Origin: Eubacteriales bacterium
GTDB taxonomy: Bacteria; Bacillota; Clostridia; Acetivibrionales; STF1-152
Direction of reading: 5' to 3'
Length of the DNA stretch: 6,009 nt
NCBI GenBank assembly: GCA_028703215.1
Contig: JAQVNH010000073.1
Coordinates: forward strand, 1-6,009
The notes under the pieces are model-generated. The model was not told the DNA's origin. It was given only the letters and a program-made list of their open reading frames with translations, and did no database searches. Shown one piece after another: positions 5,670-6,009 of this stretch; position 1 is the stretch's first letter; each line of letters starts with the position of its first letter. A program made the translations under genes and the position numbers.

Positions 5670-6009
5670 ATGATCAGAAAAACAGGTATAAAAGTTTTAA
5701 CAATGATCCTTGTCCTCGTGATGGGTTTCAGCCTTCTTGCAGGCTGCGGAAACGGCGGTTCGGAAACAACTACAAAACCGACGACTGCCAAACCAACCAC
5801 GACAGCTGCTCCAACAACAACGGCAGCGCCAAGGACCGAAGGCACTATCCCTCTTGTGGTTGGATATTCCGCATTCAGCGAAAAATTCAGCCCGTTTTTC
5901 TCGGACACAGCTTATGACGCTGATGTCGCAGGCATGACACAGGTATCTCTGCTGACAACAGACAGGACCGGCGCCATAGTCTACAAGGCTATAGAGGGAG
6001 AAAAAATAG
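5670..6009 (+). CDS. ABC transporter substrate-binding lipoprotein, oligopeptide-type (family 5), 3' end beyond window
   Basis: Extracellular solute receptor of an ABC importer, tethered to the membrane by lipid. The 113 visible codons show a lipoprotein signal peptide: basic MIRKTGIK, a hydrophobic core (9-22) and the lipobox LLAGC with Cys26 as the lipidated residue. A low-complexity Thr/Pro/Ala/Lys linker follows (32-55), then the start of the mature domain (about 58 on). VVGYSAFSEKFSPFF and AYDADV, followed by LLTTDRTG, resemble the N-terminus of SBP_bac_5 proteins (OppA/DppA type). Such proteins are usually over 500 residues, so most of it is missing and the ligand cannot be judged. GAGGAGG at 5657-5663, six bases before the ATG, is an excellent ribosome site. 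Permease and ATPase genes would be expected downstream, outside the window. The frame remains open to the last base. Confidence 0.87.
   Translation, partial: MIRKTGIKVLTMILVLVMGFSLLAGCGNGGSETTTKPTTAKPTTTAAPTTTAAPRTEGTIPLVVGYSAFSEKFSPFFSDTAYDADVAGMTQVSLLTTDRTGAIVYKAIEGEKI

Noticed and set aside
5651..5908. Minus-strand frame with a repetitive Val/Gly/Ala stretch opposite the lipoprotein
   Set aside because: The repeats are simply the complement of the Thr/Pro/Ala linker codons; the plus strand has a lipobox, a strong ribosome site and a promoter.
1..6009. CRISPR array, insertion sequence, phage or toxin-antitoxin system
   Set aside because: No spaced repeat array, transposase, terminal inverted repeats, integrase, or toxin/antitoxin-type gene pair with recognisable motifs was seen on either strand.

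Overview
The window looks like chromosomal DNA from a Gram-positive Clostridia-type bacterium (Bacillota). The reasons are strong GGAGG ribosome sites, A+T-rich sigma-A-like promoters with TRTGn extended -10 elements, frequent ATA and AGA codons at moderate G+C, and a lipoprotein-anchored solute-binding protein. I see no phage, insertion-sequence, CRISPR, tRNA or rRNA signal. The longest stretch without a gene is about 155 bases, so the region is compact. Nothing in it proves horizontal transfer.

Layout. (1) 1-1100, minus strand: the N-terminal three quarters of a PurF-like amidophosphoribosyltransferase whose glutaminase active site is missing although its PRPP site is intact. (2) 1101-1255: a divergent intergenic region with back-to-back promoters and a perfect 7-7-7 inverted repeat that covers the -10 of the rightward promoter. 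(3) 1256-3279, plus strand: an ABC-2 (NatA/NatB-like) exporter, ATPase then permease, joined by an ATGA overlap and closed by a bidirectional terminator at 3328-3355. (4) 3391-4488, minus strand: a DUF4432 (aldose-1-epimerase-like) protein that converges on the same terminator. A GGAGG site argues for a TTG start ten codons inside the longest ORF. (5) 4538-5563, plus strand: two small envelope proteins I do not recognise (one single-span, one four-span). The first has a perfect extended -10 that would place the transcript start on its ATG. (6) 5670-6009, plus strand: the beginning of a lipoprotein that resembles family 5 (oligopeptide-type) solute-binding proteins, behind a near-consensus promoter. 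It runs off the window.

Functionally the window combines purine/PRPP metabolism, an exporter of unknown substrate, a carbohydrate-binding or mutarotase-like protein, a possible membrane-protein pair and a solute uptake system. They sit in separate transcription units and I see no evidence that they form one system. The points most worth following are the glutaminase-dead PurF paralogue, the predicted leaderless transcript with its overlapping divergent promoter, the operator-like palindrome before the exporter, and the uncharacterised two-gene membrane unit.
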